The notes under the pieces are model-generated. The model was not told where the DNA came from. It saw only the letters and a program-made list of their open reading frames with translations, and did no database searches. The position numbers were made by a program, and so were the translations under genes. Positions 42,978 through 51,780 of a stretch of 64,000 nucleotides of DNA are shown piece after piece. Numbering within the stretch: the stretch's first letter is position 1; every line of letters starts with the position of its first letter. Origin of the DNA: Mycobacterium sp. 050128 (GTDB taxonomy: Bacteria; Actinomycetota; Actinomycetes; Mycobacteriales; Mycobacteriaceae); the NCBI RefSeq assembly GCF_036409155.1, contig NZ_JAZGLW010000001.1, positions 2,976,001 to 3,040,000 on the forward strand, given 5' to 3'.

Positions 42978-43802
42978 TCAGCGGTAGGCGGTCACTCGCG
43001 CGGTGATCGCCACCTTGCCGTCGTCGCCGATGGCCTGCGCATCGCCCACGCCGGTGTTGCGGCCCACCCGCAACGGCGTCCCCTCGTAGCGGGAGTCGCC
43101 GCCGGCGAAAAACGGGCGCAGGAAGTTCACCCGTAACGACCCGGTCTGCAGCAGACCGTCGGCCTGGTCCCGGTTCATCGCCGCGGACGCCGCCAGCTCC
43201 AGGCCGGCCGCTGCCACGCCGCCGTGCACGATGTCGATGTCGTTGTTCAGGTTGTGGTCGACCCGCTGCGCCAGCACCGCCGTCGGACCATTGTCCGCAA
43301 CGTGCACCGCCATCAGGTCGGCGAACGTGGTGTCGGCCGATCGCCGTAGCGTCTCCGAACGATACCGGGGGACAACGTCATCGGCGTCGATGAAGAACGA
43401 CCGCACCGTGCCGGTGCCGATCACGGATCCGCGATAGGTGAGCGTGCAGACCCCCAGCGACGTGGCACCCAGCGGACCGGGCGAGTGCGCGCCGGCCACG
43501 ACGGGACCGTCGAGGTCGCCGATGTCAGGACTCAAGTCCATCGACAGCTCACTGGACACCGTCCATTGGCCAGGCCGCCTGCGGTAGTGGTTGACGATCC
43601 CGGCGGCGGCGTCGACGAGAATCGCCAAGGGGCCCACGGTGGGAGCACCGGTGTACGGATTGCGGAATCGGTGCATGGGCATCGACAGCACGGCGGTGGC
43701 CTTGGCCGGGTGTGATTCGACGTAGTCGATACCGAACCGGACCTGTATCGAGTCGGGTGTCTCGAGATCGTGCTGGTTTACCTGTTCGTCGACACCGGTC
43801 AT
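42978..43802 (-). CDS. Double-hotdog acyl-CoA thioesterase-like protein
   Basis: A 274-residue protein with two hotdog domains of the PaaI/TesB-like type. The first has GPLAILVDAAAGIVNHYRRR, and the second NNDIDIVHGGVAAAGLELAA with SLRVNFLRPFFAG. Such enzymes hydrolyse acyl-CoA, often to release CoA or unwanted intermediates. It starts in the stop of the GntR gene (ATGA overlap), so regulator and thioesterase form one transcript. The pairing suggests a thioesterase that trims the acyl-CoA effector pool, but that is inference. Confidence 0.86.
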   Translation of the reverse strand: MTGVDEQVNQHDLETPDSIQVRFGIDYVESHPAKATAVLSMPMHRFRNPYTGAPTVGPLAILVDAAAGIVNHYRRRPGQWTVSSELSMDLSPDIGDLDGPVVAGAHSPGPLGATSLGVCTLTYRGSVIGTGTVRSFFIDADDVVPRYRSETLRRSADTTFADLMAVHVADNGPTAVLAQRVDHNLNNDIDIVHGGVAAAGLELAASAAMNRDQADGLLQTGSLRVNFLRPFFAGGDSRYEGTPLRVGRNTGVGDAQAIGDDGKVAITARVTAYR

Positions 43803-44539
43803 TCGAGAAGATCTACGACAGTGGACAATTCGGCCCCGGTCAGGACGAACTCCTCTGCCTTCTTCAGATGGCGCTTCCAGAGCTCGCCGGCTTTGTCGGC
43901 GTCGCCGTCCTTGATCATGTCCAGCACCATCCGGTGGGTCTTCGCCGAGCGGCGGACCGCCTGCTCGGCGCGCGTGCCCTTGGTGGGCTGCAGCGACCGG
44001 TTGGCCTTCTCGATGATGTGATGCAGCATGTCGCTCACGATTTGCAGGGTGCTGTTGCCCGACAGCCGCGCGATTGCGGCGTGGAAGTCGGTGAGCTGGT
44101 CGACGGCTTCGCTGCCGGGATTCAGTTGCGATTCGCGCTCGACGATCTGCTCGAGTTCGGCGATCACCTTGGGGTTGCGGTCCTTGGCCAACTGCTCGAC
44201 CATCGGAACCTCGAGCGTCACCCGGGCGTCGTAGACGTCCTTCACCGTGACGCCTTCGTATTCGAGGATCAGGCCGGCGTAGCGGGCGAGTGTTTCGCGC
44301 CGGGGGCGGGTGACGCGGGCTCCCCCGCGTACTCCACGCTGAACCTGAATCAGCGACTCCGATTCGAGTACGCGGAACGCCTCCCGCAGCGTCGGCCGGG
44401 ACACGCCGAAACGCTCCATCAGCTCCGATTCCGGCGGCAGCATGGTGCCTTCGGTGATCTCGCCGCGGATGAACATCCGCCGCAGCACCGTGGCCACCCG
44501 ATCGGCCATCTTCGGTTCTCGAAGACTGGTGACCTCCAT
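43799..44539 (-). CDS. GntR regulator, FadR subfamily; candidate master regulator of the island
   Basis: A 246-residue GntR protein. The winged helix is at about 1-80 (RFGVSRPTLREAFRVLESES, then LIQVQRG), and the FCD domain at about 95-235 contains conserved metal or ligand residues (DARVTLEVPMVEQ, DFHAAIARLSGN, KTHRMVLDMI). The 16-bp box copy 3 lies 37 bp upstream of ATG 44539 and four more copies sit at promoters of nearby catabolic operons, so this is the best candidate for the box-binding protein. It is coupled to a thioesterase gene. Confidence 0.91.
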   Translation of the reverse strand: MEVTSLREPKMADRVATVLRRMFIRGEITEGTMLPPESELMERFGVSRPTLREAFRVLESESLIQVQRGVRGGARVTRPRRETLARYAGLILEYEGVTVKDVYDARVTLEVPMVEQLAKDRNPKVIAELEQIVERESQLNPGSEAVDQLTDFHAAIARLSGNSTLQIVSDMLHHIIEKANRSLQPTKGTRAEQAVRRSAKTHRMVLDMIKDGDADKAGELWKRHLKKAEEFVLTGAELSTVVDLLE

Positions 44540-44576
44540 TGCAACCTCCGCCGCTATGCGATTATGCGAATCAACT

Positions 44577-44592
44577 AACCATTTAGCAGGTT
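44577..44592. promoter_or_regulatory. Conserved 16-bp box, copy 3
   Basis: AACCATTTAGCAGGTT, with symmetric ends AACC/GGTT, lies 37 bp upstream of the GntR start at 44539. The gene on the other side ends here, so only the GntR-thioesterase transcript is served. A further half-like AACTAGCCGGTT is at about 44598-44609. Confidence 0.65.
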
Positions 44593-44646
44593 AGCGGAAC
44601 TAGCCGGTTGAGCCCGGAATTGGTGACCGTCAGTTAGCAACGTCAC

Positions 44647-45789
44647 TTAATACCCCATCGCCCGTCCCATGAGGTCCTTCATGATCTCGGTGGTGCCCGC
44701 ATAGAGCCGCTGCACCCGCGAGTCCCGCCAGAGCCTGGCCACTTCGTACTCGTTGATATAGCCGTAGCCGCCGTGCAGCTGCAGGCATCGGTCGATGATC
44801 TCCCACTGGACTTCGGAGGTCCACCATTTCAAGCCTGCGGCATCTTGATCTGTCAACGTGCCGTCGTTGACCGAGAGCACGCATTGATCGAGATAAGTTT
44901 GTGCGGCGTCGAGTTTGGTCTGCATTTCGGCGAGGAAGTGCCTATTGACCTGAAACTTGCCGATGGGCTGGCCGAACGCGGTGCGCTCCAGCGCGTAGGC
45001 CTTGGTCAGGTCGAGCGCGCGGCGGGCGGCCGGCAGCGCGTAGCAGGCCACGCCGACCCGCTCGCTGGGCAGGTTGGAGACCAGATGGTAGAAGCCGCGG
45101 TTGAGCTCTCCCACCAGGTTCTCCTTGGGTACCTTGACATCCTCGAAGAACAATTCGGCAGTGTCCGCGGAGTATTGGCCGATTTTGTCGAGCTTGCGGC
45201 CACGGGTGAAACCTTCCATCCCGTCCTCGATCATCAGCAGGCTGATGCCCTTGTGCCGGGCGGCAGGATCGGTCTTCACAGCCGTCAGCACCAGCTTGGA
45301 CAGCAGCCCGTTGCTGATGAACGTCTTCTGGCCGTTGACCACCCAGTGGTCGCCCTCGTCGCGGGCGGTGGTCTTGATGCCGGCCAGGTCGGATCCGGCC
45401 GCGGGTTCGGACATCGCGATGGAACCGATGTACTCGCCGGCGACGAACTTCGGCAGCCAGCGTTCCTTCTGCTCCTCGGTGGTCAGATCGTTGAGGTACG
45501 GCACCAGGATGTCGTTCTGCACGCCGAGGCCGATGCCGACCGAGCCGGTCAGGAACATCTCCTCCGAGATGATCTGGTTGAACCGGAAGTCCTTGACGCC
45601 GAGTCCGCCGTACTTTTCGTCGAACTCCCAACCGATCAATCCGTGTTCGCCCGCGGCCAGCCAGGCCTCGCGGCTCACCTTGCCGTCGCGTTCCCATTTC
45701 TCGACGTTCGGCACGCATTCGCGTTCGAAGAAGCTCCTAGCGGTGGCGCGGAACTCGTCGTGAATCTCGTCGAAGATGTTGCGGCGCAT
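44647..45789 (-). CDS. Acyl-CoA dehydrogenase (LCAD/IVD-like)
   Basis: A 380-residue acyl-CoA dehydrogenase. The start FDEIHDEFRATARSFFERECVPN is typical of long-chain/short-branched enzymes. The FAD segment IAMSEPAAGSDLAGIKTTA and WVVNGQKTFISNGLLSKLV are present. The catalytic Glu of LCAD/IVD-type enzymes would be in helix G (LPSERVGVACYAL). In the C-terminal YEGT position it has YAGT, as those enzymes do. It is the last of three dehydrogenases in one reverse operon from 48009. Confidence 0.92.
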   Translation of the reverse strand: MRRNIFDEIHDEFRATARSFFERECVPNVEKWERDGKVSREAWLAAGEHGLIGWEFDEKYGGLGVKDFRFNQIISEEMFLTGSVGIGLGVQNDILVPYLNDLTTEEQKERWLPKFVAGEYIGSIAMSEPAAGSDLAGIKTTARDEGDHWVVNGQKTFISNGLLSKLVLTAVKTDPAARHKGISLLMIEDGMEGFTRGRKLDKIGQYSADTAELFFEDVKVPKENLVGELNRGFYHLVSNLPSERVGVACYALPAARRALDLTKAYALERTAFGQPIGKFQVNRHFLAEMQTKLDAAQTYLDQCVLSVNDGTLTDQDAAGLKWWTSEVQWEIIDRCLQLHGGYGYINEYEVARLWRDSRVQRLYAGTTEIMKDLMGRAMGY

Positions 45790-45799
45790 ACGCTTCCTT

Positions 45800-46807
45800 C
45801 TACTCGGCCCACGTGACGACGGCGGGCAGCGCGCGGCCGGGTGCCCAGCCCTCGTCGGAGTCCTCGAAGAGCCGCTCGGCGAGTAGCCCTTCGAGCTGAT
45901 CGTGCGACCCGCAGAGCGCGTCGACCTGGAATCCGCGAGTGACGTAGCGGTGCAGGTCCTGCTCGGCGGTCAGTCCGATTGCCCCGCACACCTGCAGTGC
46001 CACGTCGCTGACGGCGCGGTGCGCCCGGCCCGCGGCGGCCTTGGCGGCCATGGCCAGCAGTTCGCCGCCGTCTCGCCACGACTCGCCCAGCAGCGCCTGC
46101 GCGCCCGCGAGCACCGCCGAGGCTTCGGCCAGTGCATGCCGCGGCGACTGAAATGACCCGATCGGTGCACCGAACTGGACGCGCACGCTGACGTGCTCGA
46201 CCGCGATGCGCAGCGCCTGCTCGGCAAGTGCGACCAGTTCGGTGGCCAGACCCCGACGGGCCGCGGCGACGGCTCGCTTCCATTCGGTGGAGGCCTCGAC
46301 CAGCGAGACGTCGAGCGATCCGCTCACCCGGGTCCAATGCGTCGACCCGTCGAAGGTGTCCAAGCGCTGGCCGTCGAGCCGCGCTGCGTCGACCACGCCC
46401 ACCGACACGGTGTTCTCCGGTCCGGATACCGGGACCACGATCCGGCCCTCCAGCGGCCCGAGGACGATGCCCGAGACCCGGTCAGCATCGGAACCCGCCA
46501 CGCAACCGGTGGACAGGTCGGGCAGCAGCACGTGATCGGCGGGACCGTCGAGCACTGCGGCCAGCTCGGCCAACATGATGCGGTCCAAGCAGTCCGTCAG
46601 GGCCAGCGATCTGCCTTGCGCGCGGAACAACAGCGCGCCCGCCTCGACGGGGTACTCGACCTCGATCTCCGACCAGCCCAACTCGGCCAGCCGCGCACCG
46701 ATCGCCAGGTGCTCACCGGCGTTCTTGCCCGCCAGCTCCTCGAAGAGGCGAAACACCGCCTCTTCGACCATCCGCCACGACTCGTCGGTCGCCGGCGCGT
46801 TCCTCAT
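45800..46807 (-). CDS. Acyl-CoA dehydrogenase-like subunit (small partner)
   Basis: A 335-residue, shortened acyl-CoA dehydrogenase fold. Helical-domain landmarks HVSVRVQFGAPIGSFQSPRH and DVALQVCGAIGLTAEQDLHRYV are present, while the FAD-binding middle domain is reduced and no catalytic Glu is seen. ATG 46807 overlaps the stop of the next dehydrogenase (ATGA). The frame continues upstream only as a shadow. It is likely the non-catalytic subunit of an alpha2-beta2 enzyme with the 46804-48009 protein. The following single dehydrogenase starts about 10 bp downstream. Confidence 0.89.
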   Translation of the reverse strand: MRNAPATDESWRMVEEAVFRLFEELAGKNAGEHLAIGARLAELGWSEIEVEYPVEAGALLFRAQGRSLALTDCLDRIMLAELAAVLDGPADHVLLPDLSTGCVAGSDADRVSGIVLGPLEGRIVVPVSGPENTVSVGVVDAARLDGQRLDTFDGSTHWTRVSGSLDVSLVEASTEWKRAVAAARRGLATELVALAEQALRIAVEHVSVRVQFGAPIGSFQSPRHALAEASAVLAGAQALLGESWRDGGELLAMAAKAAAGRAHRAVSDVALQVCGAIGLTAEQDLHRYVTRGFQVDALCGSHDQLEGLLAERLFEDSDEGWAPGRALPAVVTWAE

Positions 46808-48009
46808 CGTCTCTCCTTGGGCAGCCCGAGCAGGTGGTCGGCGATGATGCCGCGCTGCACTTCGGCGGTGCCACCCATCACGGTGGCGGCCCGCGAGTAC
46901 CACCACTCGGCCCGCGCGGTGTCCAGTTCCGCGCCGCCGCGGCCCGCGCCGCCGATCAGGTGCGCCCGCTCGATTTCCAGGATGAGGTCGTTGACCTCCT
47001 TCTCGGCGCGGCCGAACAGCAGCTTGTCGATGCTGCTATCGGCACCGACCGCGTCGCCCGCGGCCAATCGGCGCACGGTGGTGGCGGTGCGCGCCTGGGC
47101 GGCCGACACGTCGACGTACACCCTGGCGAAGCGCTGGCGTTGCGCGTCGGTAGCGCCGGTGGTCACCATGTGCTCACGCAATCGACCCAATTCGGTGAGC
47201 ACCTTGTTCAGCACCGCGTAGCCGTACATGCCGCGTTCGTACTGCATGAGGTGCATCGCCACGGCCCAGCCGCCGTCGACCTCGCCGACGACCCGCTCAC
47301 CGTCGACCCGGACGTCGTCGAAGAACACCTCGGCCAGTTCGCGGCGCCCGCTGGCCAGCGCGATCGGACGAATGGTGACGCCCGGTGCGTCGGCGTCGAC
47401 CATGATCATCGTCAGCCCGCGGTGCCGGCTCTCGGGGGTTCCGGTGCGGACCAATGCCAACAGGCGCGTGGCGGTGGGCCCTTGGCTGGTCCAGATCTTC
47501 TGGCCGTTGACGACGAATCCCCCGGCCCCGTCGTCGACCGCGCGGGTACGCAGGCTGGCCAGGTCGCTGCCCGACTCGGGTTCGGAGAAACTCTGGCCCC
47601 ACCACTCGGCGCCACTGAGATATCCCGGGAGGTACGCCGCGGCAAGCCCGGGCGCGAACTTCAACAGCGCGGGCCCGAGCGTCTCCAGCGTCCAGTGTTG
47701 GGCCGGAATGGGCAGCATCGCGTGGCCGAGTTCCTCGTAGTACACCGCACGGTGAATCTCGTTGCCGCCCAATCCACCCGCGGCCTCCGGCCAGCCGTAC
47801 CGGTTCCAGCCGTCGGCGTACAGCCTGGCCATCACCTGTGCGTCGTGCGCAAGTCCGTCCTCGGCGCTGGTGTACGCGGCGGCGCGCCAGTCCTCGGCCG
47901 TCTCCAAATCGCGCAGGTAGCGGCGGAAGTCCTCGCGGTAGGCCGCGACGCTGGACAAATATTCAGGGTGGCGACCGCTACGCAGGGCGCTATCGACAGG
48001 GGCGGACAA
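46804..48009 (-). CDS. Acyl-CoA dehydrogenase (catalytic partner), likely TTG start
   Basis: A dehydrogenase of 401 residues from TTG 48009. Segments GQSFSEPESGSDLASLRTRA, GFVVNGQKIWTSQGPTATRL and GGTAEVQRGIIADHLLGLPK (final KERR) are typical, and a Glu in LMQYERGMYG is the probable catalytic base. The frame is open to 48087, but that would place the conserved 16-bp box (48054-48069) inside the coding sequence. TTG 48009 has GGAAGG 7-12 bases upstream and fits the normal N-terminus. It is first in the reverse operon of three dehydrogenases. Confidence 0.88.
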   Translation of the reverse strand: MSAPVDSALRSGRHPEYLSSVAAYREDFRRYLRDLETAEDWRAAAYTSAEDGLAHDAQVMARLYADGWNRYGWPEAAGGLGGNEIHRAVYYEELGHAMLPIPAQHWTLETLGPALLKFAPGLAAAYLPGYLSGAEWWGQSFSEPESGSDLASLRTRAVDDGAGGFVVNGQKIWTSQGPTATRLLALVRTGTPESRHRGLTMIMVDADAPGVTIRPIALASGRRELAEVFFDDVRVDGERVVGEVDGGWAVAMHLMQYERGMYGYAVLNKVLTELGRLREHMVTTGATDAQRQRFARVYVDVSAAQARTATTVRRLAAGDAVGADSSIDKLLFGRAEKEVNDLILEIERAHLIGGAGRGGAELDTARAEWWYSRAATVMGGTAEVQRGIIADHLLGLPKERR

Positions 48010-48053
48010 CTGGCTGCCCTTCCGTTGGTAATCGCGTTCGCCAGCCGGGGCTG

Positions 48054-48069
48054 AATCCGCTAAACAGTT
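48054..48069. promoter_or_regulatory. Conserved 16-bp box, copy 4
   Basis: Reverse-strand reading AACTGTTTAGCGGATT. It lies between divergent operons, 44 bp before the dehydrogenase TTG (48009) and 54 bp before the aldehyde dehydrogenase ATG (48124). A short perfect palindrome GTTATCTATAAC overlaps and follows it (48067-48078). Confidence 0.65.
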
Positions 48070-48123
48070 ATCTATAACAAGGTACACTAGCCCACGCCGA
48101 TAATTCTGCGTGAGGGAGTGCCA

Positions 48124-49617
48124 ATGACGGCTTCACCGGTCGCCGCCGCAACTGTCCATTTCAATCCCGAGACCAGGCTTTTTATCGACGGTCGGCTGCG
48201 GGATTCGTCGACCGGTAAGACCGTCGACAACATCAATCCGGCCAACGAGGAAGTGCTCGGGCTCGCCACCGACGCCGGCGCCGAAGACATGGAGGAGGCC
48301 ATTGCCGCTGCCCGGCGCGCCTTCGACAGCACCGACTGGTCCACCAACCGCGAGTTCCGTCAGCGCTGCCTGATGCAATTGCACGAGGCGCTGCAGGAAG
48401 AGAAGGAAGACATCCGCGCCGAGTTGATCGCCGAGGTCGGCGCGACGGTGGGGATGACCCACATCGCGCAGATGGGATGGCCGCTGGCCGACGCCATCCG
48501 GTGGCCGGCGCAGCTGATCTCGACCTTCCAGTGGGAGCGGATGTTGGACCAGGACGCCAAGATGGGCGTGCCCTACAACCGCGTGGTGGTCAAGGAGCCG
48601 ATGGGTGTCGTCGGCGCCATCACGCCGTGGAACTTTCCGTTCGAGATCATCAGCAACAAGGTCGGCCAGATCCTGGCCACCGGGAACACGATGGTGCTCA
48701 AGCCGGCCATGGAGACGCCGTGGAGCGCGCTGCGGTGGGGCCGGATCATCGCCGAGAAGACCGACATCCCGGCCGGTGTGGTCAACATCGTTCCGGCATC
48801 GGACAACGACATCGCCCAGGTGCTTGCCACCGACCCGCGGATTGACATGGTCTCCTTCACCGGATCGACAGCGGTCGGCAAACTCATCCAGCGGCTCTCG
48901 GCCGACACCATGAAGCGCAACATGCTCGAGCTCGGTGGCAAGTCGGCGTACCTGGTGCTCGATGACGCCGACATGGGCACGGCGCTGCCCGGCTGTCTAG
49001 GCGCCCTGATGCACTCCGGGCAGGGGTGCGCGCTGGCCACGCGGATGCTGGTGCCGCACTCGCATTACGACCAGGCCGTCGAGGTCGCCTCCGCGACATT
49101 CGGCTCACTAGCCGTCGGCGATCCCGCGGACCCGAATACCTTCTGCGGGCCGCTGGTTTCGGCCAAGCAACAGGCCCGGGTGCTGAACCACATCGAGATA
49201 GCCAAGCGTGAAGGAGGCCGAGTCACCACCGGCGGCGGGGTCCCCGACGGCCTAGACCGCGGATATTTCGTGGCACCGACCGTCGTCGCCGACGTCGCTC
49301 CGGACCACACGATCTTCCAGGAGGAAGTGTTCGGGCCGGTCTTGTCCATCACCCCTTACGACGGCGGTGACGACGGCGCCGTCGAGCTGGCCAACAACTC
49401 CACCTACGGCCTGGCAGGCGGCATCATGGGCTCCAACGAGCGGGCCATGGCCGTCGCCCGCCGCATCCGCACCGGCTCACTGATGATCAACAGCGGCATG
49501 TACTACGGCGCCGACGCGCCCTTCGGCGGATACAAGATGAGCGGCATCGGCAGACAGAACGGCATCGAGGGCTTCGAGCAGCATCTACAGACCAAGACGA
49601 TCGGATACCCCCTGTGA
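48124..49617 (+). CDS. Aldehyde dehydrogenase
   Basis: A 497-residue NAD(P)-dependent aldehyde dehydrogenase. The catalytic Cys302 (MHSGQGCALATRM) and Glu269 (MLELGGKSA) stand at the classic ALDH positions. The cofactor loop FTGSTAVGKLI and PWNFPFEIISNKV are intact. It would convert an aldehyde to an acid, which fits the CoA-transferase encoded next. I use ATG 48124, with GAGGGA upstream, over a GTG at 48118. Its stop overlaps the CaiB start by 4 bp (GTGA). Confidence 0.94.
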   Translation: MTASPVAAATVHFNPETRLFIDGRLRDSSTGKTVDNINPANEEVLGLATDAGAEDMEEAIAAARRAFDSTDWSTNREFRQRCLMQLHEALQEEKEDIRAELIAEVGATVGMTHIAQMGWPLADAIRWPAQLISTFQWERMLDQDAKMGVPYNRVVVKEPMGVVGAITPWNFPFEIISNKVGQILATGNTMVLKPAMETPWSALRWGRIIAEKTDIPAGVVNIVPASDNDIAQVLATDPRIDMVSFTGSTAVGKLIQRLSADTMKRNMLELGGKSAYLVLDDADMGTALPGCLGALMHSGQGCALATRMLVPHSHYDQAVEVASATFGSLAVGDPADPNTFCGPLVSAKQQARVLNHIEIAKREGGRVTTGGGVPDGLDRGYFVAPTVVADVAPDHTIFQEEVFGPVLSITPYDGGDDGAVELANNSTYGLAGGIMGSNERAMAVARRIRTGSLMINSGMYYGADAPFGGYKMSGIGRQNGIEGFEQHLQTKTIGYPL

Positions 49618-50825
49618 CCGACATCCTCAGCGGAATACGCGTCGTTGAGCTGGCGGCGTGGACGTTCGTTCCGGCCGCCGGCGCCGTGCTCGCCGACTGG
49701 GGCGCCGACGTCATCAAGATCGAGCACCCCGAGACCGGCGACCCGCAGCGGGGCCTGATCAGCTCCGGGATCGTCACCGGCGCAGGGGGAGTGAACCACT
49801 TCATCGAGCAGCCCAACCGCGGCAAGCGCAGCATTGGGCTGGACACCTCGACCCCGGACGGGCTCGAGCTGCTGATGAAGCTGCTCGAAACCGCCGACGT
49901 CTTTGTCACGAATCTGCTGCCGGATTCGCGCCAGCGGATGGGGATCGACGTCGAGCAGGTGCGGGCGCGCAACCCCAAGATCATCTATGCCCGCGGCCAC
50001 GGCTACGGCACCCGTGGCGACCTCGCCTCGCAGGGCGGCTTCGACCTGGCCGCCTATTGGGCGCGCGGAGGCATCGGGGATGCGTATTCGGCCGGCGACG
50101 GCACCTACCCGCCGATTCAGCGACCGGCGTTCGGCGACTCCTACGGCGGGCTGGCGATCGCAGGCGGAATCGCCGCGGCCCTGGTGAAGCGCGAGCGCAC
50201 TGGCGAACCGTCGGTCGTCGATGTGTCGCTGCTCAACGCCGCGATCTGGCAGTTGGGCCCGGACATCGTCGGATCAGGTGTCACCGGTCAGGACATCCCG
50301 AAGTTCAACCTGGACGAGATGCCCAACCCGGTGGCCAGCATCTATAAGACCCGCGACAACCGGTTCATCGCCTTCGTGCTGCTGCAAGCCGACCGCTTCT
50401 GGGCGGACTTCTGCACCCGGCTGGGCCGCACCGACCTGATCGCCGACGAGCGGTTCGCCAACGCGGCCATGCGGTTCGGCAACCGCAAGGAGTGCATTGG
50501 TGAGTTGCGCAGCGCCTTTGAGTCCCAGGATCTTTCACACTGGGAGAAGGCATTCGCCGGTTTCGACGGCGTCTGGGACGTCATGCGCACCGCGCACGAG
50601 GTGCACAGCGATCCGCAGGTGATCGCCAACGGGTACCTGCCCAAGGTCGCCGATGCCAACGACAACAAGTTCGCGCTGGCGGCCAGCCCGGTGCAGTTCG
50701 ACGAGACACCTCTGGACCTCACGTGTGCGCCGGGCCACGGTGAGCACACCGACGCGCTACTCGCCGAACTCGGGTTCAGTGAGGACGAAATCATCGAGTT
50801 CAAGATCAATTCGGTTGTGCTGTAG
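49614..50825 (+). CDS. Type III (CaiB/BaiF) CoA-transferase
   Basis: A 403-residue family III CoA-transferase. The N-terminus GIRVVELAAWTFVPAAGAVL then ADWGADVIKIEHPETGD is characteristic, and the expected catalytic residue is D144 in GGFDLAAYWARGG. Coupled to the aldehyde dehydrogenase by a 4-bp overlap, it probably turns the acid made by that enzyme into a CoA thioester. It closely resembles the CaiB at 23446, which suggests a duplication or parallel substrates. Confidence 0.93.
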   Translation: MTDILSGIRVVELAAWTFVPAAGAVLADWGADVIKIEHPETGDPQRGLISSGIVTGAGGVNHFIEQPNRGKRSIGLDTSTPDGLELLMKLLETADVFVTNLLPDSRQRMGIDVEQVRARNPKIIYARGHGYGTRGDLASQGGFDLAAYWARGGIGDAYSAGDGTYPPIQRPAFGDSYGGLAIAGGIAAALVKRERTGEPSVVDVSLLNAAIWQLGPDIVGSGVTGQDIPKFNLDEMPNPVASIYKTRDNRFIAFVLLQADRFWADFCTRLGRTDLIADERFANAAMRFGNRKECIGELRSAFESQDLSHWEKAFAGFDGVWDVMRTAHEVHSDPQVIANGYLPKVADANDNKFALAASPVQFDETPLDLTCAPGHGEHTDALLAELGFSEDEIIEFKINSVVL

Positions 50826-51769
50826 TGGGTTCCGAGGAACTTGCGCAGCGCTTCCTGCACGTCAACCTCAATTGTTCCTCGCTGGAGGCCACCGAAGGCC
50901 TCTATGTCAGGCAGCTGGGGCTCTCGGCGCGAATGCGCACCGATCCCAAAGTTCCGACCGACGGCAGCATCCTTGGCATCGACGGCGACGAAACCTTCTG
51001 TGAGACTTCGTTTCTCTACGATTCACGAGGCGCCCGCGCCGGCTGTGCTTTGGAGGCCATCGAGTTTCACAGCCCGGCGCTGAAGGCCGACCCGAACAGC
51101 GACCCGACGCGCCCCGGCATCCGGTCGACGCTGCTGACCGTGGCCGATCTCGAGGCAACCGTCGCAGCGTTGCGCGCAGCCGGCATCACCGTGGGCGGGC
51201 CGGTCGACGGGCTGATCTCAGGCGCCAAGTCGGTTCTCGCACTTGATCCTGACGGCGCGGTCATCGAGCTCGCCGAAGCACCGAGCGACAAGCCGGGCGC
51301 GGTGTTCGCCGGCATCCGAGTCGCCGCCATCGACGCGGTGGCCACCGGGGAGTTCCTCACCGCGATCGGCTTCACTCAGGTGCAGGCGCCCTCACACGTC
51401 GAGGTGGCCGGCGACCAACTCGCTCCGGGCGGGTCACCCACTCCCGTCAAGTGCGCACTGTCGCGTTATGCACTCGCCGAGGACGCACATCAGTTCACCC
51501 TGACCGTCGTGGAACATCCCGACACCCGTGACGCGGATCCGGTGCCGTGGGGCGGAAATCGTCAGGGGTTGTACCGGTGCGCGCTGCGGGTGGAAAACAC
51601 CGAGACCGCAATGTCTTTGGTCCCGGATTCCGTCGAGGTGATGGGTGATCCGGTGTGGTGCCCGTTGCCGGGGACGAAGATCGAGGGGCTGTACATCTCC
51701 TTCCTGCGCTCACCCGACGGAGTGGTATTCGAATTCGTCGAGCGGCCGCTGAGCTTCTTCACACGATGA
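50825..51769 (+). CDS. VOC-superfamily (glyoxalase-like) protein
   Basis: A 314-residue protein built from two halves of the vicinal-oxygen-chelate type. Visible are FLHVNLNCSSLEATEGLYVR, GIRSTLLTVADLEATVAALR, VLALDPDGAVIELAEAP and the terminal FLRSPDGVVFEFVERP. VOC proteins bind a metal for isomerisation, dioxygenation or ring cleavage, but the specific reaction here cannot be told. GTG 50825 shares a base with the CaiB stop (TAGTG). It is third in the forward operon. Confidence 0.83.
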   Translation: MGSEELAQRFLHVNLNCSSLEATEGLYVRQLGLSARMRTDPKVPTDGSILGIDGDETFCETSFLYDSRGARAGCALEAIEFHSPALKADPNSDPTRPGIRSTLLTVADLEATVAALRAAGITVGGPVDGLISGAKSVLALDPDGAVIELAEAPSDKPGAVFAGIRVAAIDAVATGEFLTAIGFTQVQAPSHVEVAGDQLAPGGSPTPVKCALSRYALAEDAHQFTLTVVEHPDTRDADPVPWGGNRQGLYRCALRVENTETAMSLVPDSVEVMGDPVWCPLPGTKIEGLYISFLRSPDGVVFEFVERPLSFFTR

Positions 51770-51780
51770 GTGGATGACCG

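Noticed and set aside
44773..45816. Forward frame of 347 codons
   Set aside because: It is antisense to the acyl-CoA dehydrogenase at 44647-45789.
46834..48054. Forward frame of 406 codons
   Set aside because: It is antisense to the acyl-CoA dehydrogenase at 46804-48009 and has no family features.
48067..48078. GTTATCTATAAC palindrome as a separate operator
   Set aside because: It is short, overlaps the edge of box copy 4 and has no second copy. It is noted with that box rather than as its own feature.
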